Part shown: positions 61,017 through 64,000 of the stretch, piece by piece
Layout of the letters: every line of letters begins with the position of its first letter
Position numbering within the stretch: the first letter of the stretch is position 1
Assembly (NCBI RefSeq): GCF_025465935.1
Contig: NZ_JANLNV010000059.1
Coordinates: 299,432 to 363,431 of the forward strand
Direction: 5' to 3'
DNA: 64,000 nucleotides
Origin: Pseudomonas sp. 7P_10.2_Bac1
GTDB lineage: Bacteria; Pseudomonadota; Gammaproteobacteria; Pseudomonadales; Pseudomonadaceae
Made by a program: the position numbers and the translations under genes
Notes under the pieces: model-generated
What the model saw: only the letters and a program-made list of their open reading frames with translations
What the model was told of the DNA's origin: nothing
The model's database searches: none

Positions 61017-61900
61017 TTGATGCCTACCAAACCAGCAGCCAGGCTCGCGTCAACGCGGCACTTGAACGCTTGTTTGTCGCTCCAGCGCCGGAGTTGGCCC
61101 GTCTGTACGAGGCCATGCGTTATAGCGTGATGAATGGTGGCAAACGTGTTCGACCGCTCCTGGCTTATGCCGCGTGCGAAGCCTTGGGCGCGGCCCCTGA
61201 ACAAGCCAATGGTGCAGCCTGCGCTGTGGAACTGATCCACGCTTATTCGCTGGTGCATGACGATTTGCCCGCCATGGACGATGACGACCTGCGCCGCGGT
61301 CAGCCCACCACCCATAAGGCGTTTGATGAAGCCTGCGCCATCCTGGCGGGTGATGGGCTGCAAAGCCTGGCGTTCAGCGCCCTGCTCGACCCGACGCTGA
61401 CCACTCTGGATGCCGAAACACGTTTGCGTATGGTCAATGGCCTGGCTTTCGCTGCCGGCCCTGCAGGTATGGTAGGCGGTCAAGCCATCGACCTGGGTTC
61501 GGTAGGACTGAAACTTGATCAGGCCGCCCTCGAATACATGCACCGCCACAAAACCGGTGCCCTGATCGAAGCCAGCGTACAGTTGGGTGCCCTGGCCAGC
61601 GGCCGTGCCACCGAAACCGCTCTAAACGCGTTGAGCGTTTATGCGCGAGCCATTGGTCTGGCATTTCAGGTCCAGGACGACATTCTGGACGTTGAAAGTG
61701 ACACCGCGACCCTGGGTAAACGCCAGGGCGCCGACATTGCCCGCGACAAACCGACCTACCCGGCACTGATGGGTCTGGAGCAGGCCAAAGGCTATGCCCT
61801 GGAGTTGCGTGATCAAGCGTTGAACGCCCTGCGACCTTTTGATGCAGCGGCAGAACCCTTGCGAGAACTGGCCCGTTATATCGTTGATCGCCGCCATTAA
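61013..61900 (+). CDS. ispA: farnesyl diphosphate synthase
   Basis: A 295-residue trans-prenyltransferase that condenses IPP with DMAPP and GPP to farnesyl diphosphate. The first Asp-rich motif is [16 protein letters not shown] and the second is [23 protein letters not shown] is the IPP-binding segment and the C-terminal RRH is in place. It is coupled to xseB and supplies quinone, undecaprenyl and other isoprenoid pathways. Confidence 0.96.
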   Translation: MIDAYQTSSQARVNAALERLFVAPAPELARLYEAMRYSVMNGGKRVRPLLAYAACEALGAAPEQANGAACAVELIHAYSLVHDDLPAMDDDDLRRGQPTTHKAFDEACAILAGDGLQSLAFSALLDPTLTTLDAETRLRMVNGLAFAAGPAGMVGGQAIDLGSVGLKLDQAALEYMHRHKTGALIEASVQLGALASGRATETALNALSVYARAIGLAFQVQDDILDVESDTATLGKRQGADIARDKPTYPALMGLEQAKGYALELRDQALNALRPFDAAAEPLRELARYIVDRRH

Positions 61901-62032
61901 AACGGTGACAAATTGATATTTCATACAGCCTGTAACGCAAAGGTCTGACTAACGAATGCCAGACTGCGTGGGCAGCTTACGTTCCATAAGGTAAACTGCC
62001 GCCTCTTTTATATACCTATAACGATTCGCCTG

Positions 62033-63931
62033 ATGCCAACGACGTTTCAAGATTTTCCCCGCAAGCGCCCGACTACGCCCCTGCTCGACCGAGCAGGCAC
62101 GCCTGTTGGCCTGCGCAGATTAGCCGAAGCCGAGCTGGAAACCCTGGCCGATGAGTTGCGCCTGGAATTGCTCTATACCGTTGGCCAGACAGGCGGGCAC
62201 TTTGGTGCCGGCCTTGGGGTCATTGAGCTGACCATCGCGTTGCACTATGTCTTCGACACCCCGGATGACCGGTTGGTGTGGGACGTAGGTCATCAGGCGT
62301 ATCCGCACAAAATACTCACCGGTCGTCGCGATCAAATGGCGACGCTGCGCCAGAAGGACGGCATTGCGGCCTTCCCGCGCCGCTCCGAGAGCGAGTACGA
62401 CACCTTTGGCGTCGGCCATTCCAGCACCTCGATCAGCGCCGCGCTGGGCATGGCCATTGCCGCTCGTCAGCAAAATAGCGAGCGCAAGGCCATCGCAGTG
62501 ATTGGCGACGGTGCACTGACCGCGGGCATGGCCTTTGAGGCGCTGAACCATGCGCCCGAAGTGAACGCCAACATGCTGGTGATCTTGAACGACAACGACA
62601 TGTCGATCTCGCGCAATGTCGGCGGGCTGTCCAACTACCTGGCCAAGATCCTTTCGAGCCGCACTTACGCCAGCATGCGTGAAGGCAGCAAGAAAGTGCT
62701 GTCGCGCCTGCCAGGGGCATGGGAAATTGCCCGTCGTACCGAAGAGTACGCCAAAGGCATGCTGGTACCGGGGACCCTGTTCGAGGAACTGGGCTGGAAC
62801 TACATCGGGCCGATTGATGGCCACGACTTGCCGACCCTGATTGCAACGCTGCGCAACATGCGCGACCTCAAGGGGCCGCAGTTCCTGCACATTGTCACCA
62901 AAAAAGGCAAAGGCTTCGCCCCGGCTGAAGCCGATCCGATTGGCTACCATGCCATCACCAAGCTTGAGCCGCTGGATGCGCCCAAGGTCGCGCCTAAAGT
63001 TGCAAGCGGTCCGAAATACTCTGCCGTCTTTGGCGAGTGGCTGTGTGATATGGCGGCCGCTGACGAGCGCTTGATCGGCATTACGCCGGCCATGAAAGAA
63101 GGCTCGGACCTGATCAAATTCAGCGAGCAATACCCGTCACGTTATTTCGATGTCGCGATTGCCGAACAGCACGCAGTCACGCTGGCCGCCGGTATGGCCT
63201 GTGAAGGCGCCAAACCGGTGGTCGCGATTTACTCGACGTTCCTGCAGCGCGGTTATGACCAACTGGTGCATGACGTCGCGGTGCAAAACCTGGACGTGCT
63301 GTTTGCCATCGACCGCGCCGGTCTGGTGGGTGAAGACGGTCCTACCCACGCGGGTAGCTACGACCTGTCTTACCTGCGCTGCATCCCGGGCATGGTCATC
63401 ATGACCCCGAGCGATGAGAACGAGCTACGCAAAATGCTCACCACCGGGCACCTGTACAACGGCCCGGCGGCCGTGCGTTACCCGCGCGGTACCGGCCCTA
63501 ATGCGCCAATCGAGAAAACCCTGGAGCCGCTGGAAATTGGCAAGGGGGTGGTTCGTCGTCAAGGCAGCAAGGTCGCACTGCTGGTGTTTGGCGTGCAATT
63601 GGCCGAAGCCCTGCAAGTCGCCGAGAAAATCGACGCTACCGTGGTCGACATGCGCTTTGTGAAGCCGATGGATGAAGCCTTGGTACGCGAAATGGCGGAC
63701 AGCCATGAGTTGCTGGTAACCATTGAAGAAAACGCCATCATGGGCGGTGCAGGCGCAGCTGTCAGCGAGTTCCTGGCCCGTGAAAACGTGCTGAAGTCCG
63801 TGCTGCATCTGGGTTTGCCGGATATATACGTCGAACACGCCAAACCGAGCCAGATGCTGGCTGAATGCGGCCTGGATGAAGCGGGCATCGAAGCCTCGGT
63901 TCGCCAGCGTATGCAGTTGCTGGGGCTCTAA
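62033..63931 (+). CDS. dxs: 1-deoxy-D-xylulose-5-phosphate synthase
   Basis: A 632-residue thiamine-diphosphate enzyme that makes DXP from pyruvate and glyceraldehyde 3-phosphate, the first step of the MEP pathway. Landmarks are [17 protein letters not shown], the cofactor motif [20 protein letters not shown] with [28 protein letters not shown] with the catalytic Glu and [15 protein letters not shown]. Full length and intact. A 132-bp gap separates it from ispA. Confidence 0.97.
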   Translation: MPTTFQDFPRKRPTTPLLDRAGTPVGLRRLAEAELETLADELRLELLYTVGQTGGHFGAGLGVIELTIALHYVFDTPDDRLVWDVGHQAYPHKILTGRRDQMATLRQKDGIAAFPRRSESEYDTFGVGHSSTSISAALGMAIAARQQNSERKAIAVIGDGALTAGMAFEALNHAPEVNANMLVILNDNDMSISRNVGGLSNYLAKILSSRTYASMREGSKKVLSRLPGAWEIARRTEEYAKGMLVPGTLFEELGWNYIGPIDGHDLPTLIATLRNMRDLKGPQFLHIVTKKGKGFAPAEADPIGYHAITKLEPLDAPKVAPKVASGPKYSAVFGEWLCDMAAADERLIGITPAMKEGSDLIKFSEQYPSRYFDVAIAEQHAVTLAAGMACEGAKPVVAIYSTFLQRGYDQLVHDVAVQNLDVLFAIDRAGLVGEDGPTHAGSYDLSYLRCIPGMVIMTPSDENELRKMLTTGHLYNGPAAVRYPRGTGPNAPIEKTLEPLEIGKGVVRRQGSKVALLVFGVQLAEALQVAEKIDATVVDMRFVKPMDEALVREMADSHELLVTIEENAIMGGAGAAVSEFLARENVLKSVLHLGLPDIYVEHAKPSQMLAECGLDEAGIEASVRQRMQLLGL

Positions 63932-63946
63932 GACCACCGGATACGC

Positions 63947-64000
63947 TGTAGGAGCGGGGGGGGGGGGGGGGGGTTTTTTTTTTTTTAAAAATACGCGCGC
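63947..64000. other. truncated REP followed by homopolymer contig end
   Basis: Eleven bases after the dxs stop begins a REP left arm (TGTAGGAGCG). It turns into about 19 G, then about 14 T, then AAAAATACGCGCGC. This is not REP sequence and looks like sequencing or assembly noise at a contig terminus. Confidence 0.8.

Noticed and set aside
63956..63990. G-run at the right end as a G-quadruplex or terminator
   Set aside because: It interrupts a REP element and is followed by a T run at the sequence terminus, so an artefact is far likelier.

Overview
The window reads as chromosome of a Pseudomonas, probably from the fluorescens lineage. The evidence is GC-rich coding with ATGA-overlapping operons, the housekeeping set xseB-ispA-dxs at the right end, a type VI secretion locus with the gene order of P. 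aeruginosa HSI-II, and copies of a palindromic REP element (GTAGGAGC...GATCGCGAG...GCTCCTAC) placed just after stop codons. The left edge cuts a gene. The right edge ends in poly-G/poly-T that looks like a damaged contig end. | Region A, 1-16.9 kb: an accessory nutrient-scavenging block. A leftward operon encodes a dipeptide-type ABC importer, an NtaA-type flavin monooxygenase and an alpha/beta hydrolase. Facing it is a TTC38-like TPR protein. Next come a P1-family (DmpA/NylC-like) amidohydrolase, a TonB-dependent receptor followed by three luciferase-like FMNH2-type oxidoreductases (one SsuD-like), and a short sigma-54 activator of SfnR type. Four textbook -24/-12 promoters (TGGCAC-N5-TTGC) lie in the two divergent intergenic regions. 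The two regions share an 18-bp dyad (CTGTRGAAAAAGCAACA) sited like an enhancer-binding-protein site. I infer one sigma-54 regulon, most likely for organosulfur scavenging, in which an amide- or ester-linked compound is imported, hydrolysed and oxidatively cleaved. | Region B, 17-25.8 kb: ilvE, then a GlxA/AraC-type regulator divergent from an operon of a DUF1302 outer-membrane protein, an MFS transporter, a DUF2817 zinc amidohydrolase-like protein and a CapA-like metallophosphatase. Tandem 21-bp repeats lie before both the regulator and the operon. | Region C, 26-31.1 kb: a KauB/PuuC-like aldehyde dehydrogenase, an iron-dependent alcohol dehydrogenase, an NCS1 permease and a BetI-like TetR repressor. 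A double palindrome upstream is the likely operator. | Region D, 31.3-40 kb: an acetoin/2,3-butanediol operon (acoA-acoB-acoC-lpd-SDR) divergent from a 902-aa MalT/LuxR-type regulator rather than the usual sigma-54 AcoR. The E2 carries two subunit-binding domains. | Region E, 40.1-60.4 kb: one leftward H2-type T6SS operon, tssA-B-C-E-F-G-clpV-sfa-(46-aa lipoprotein)-fha-tssJ-K-L-M-stp-stk, without hcp, vgrG or a recognisable effector. | Region F, 60.8-63.9 kb: xseB-ispA-dxs for isoprenoid precursor synthesis. No tRNA, rRNA, CRISPR array, insertion sequence or prophage was recognised.
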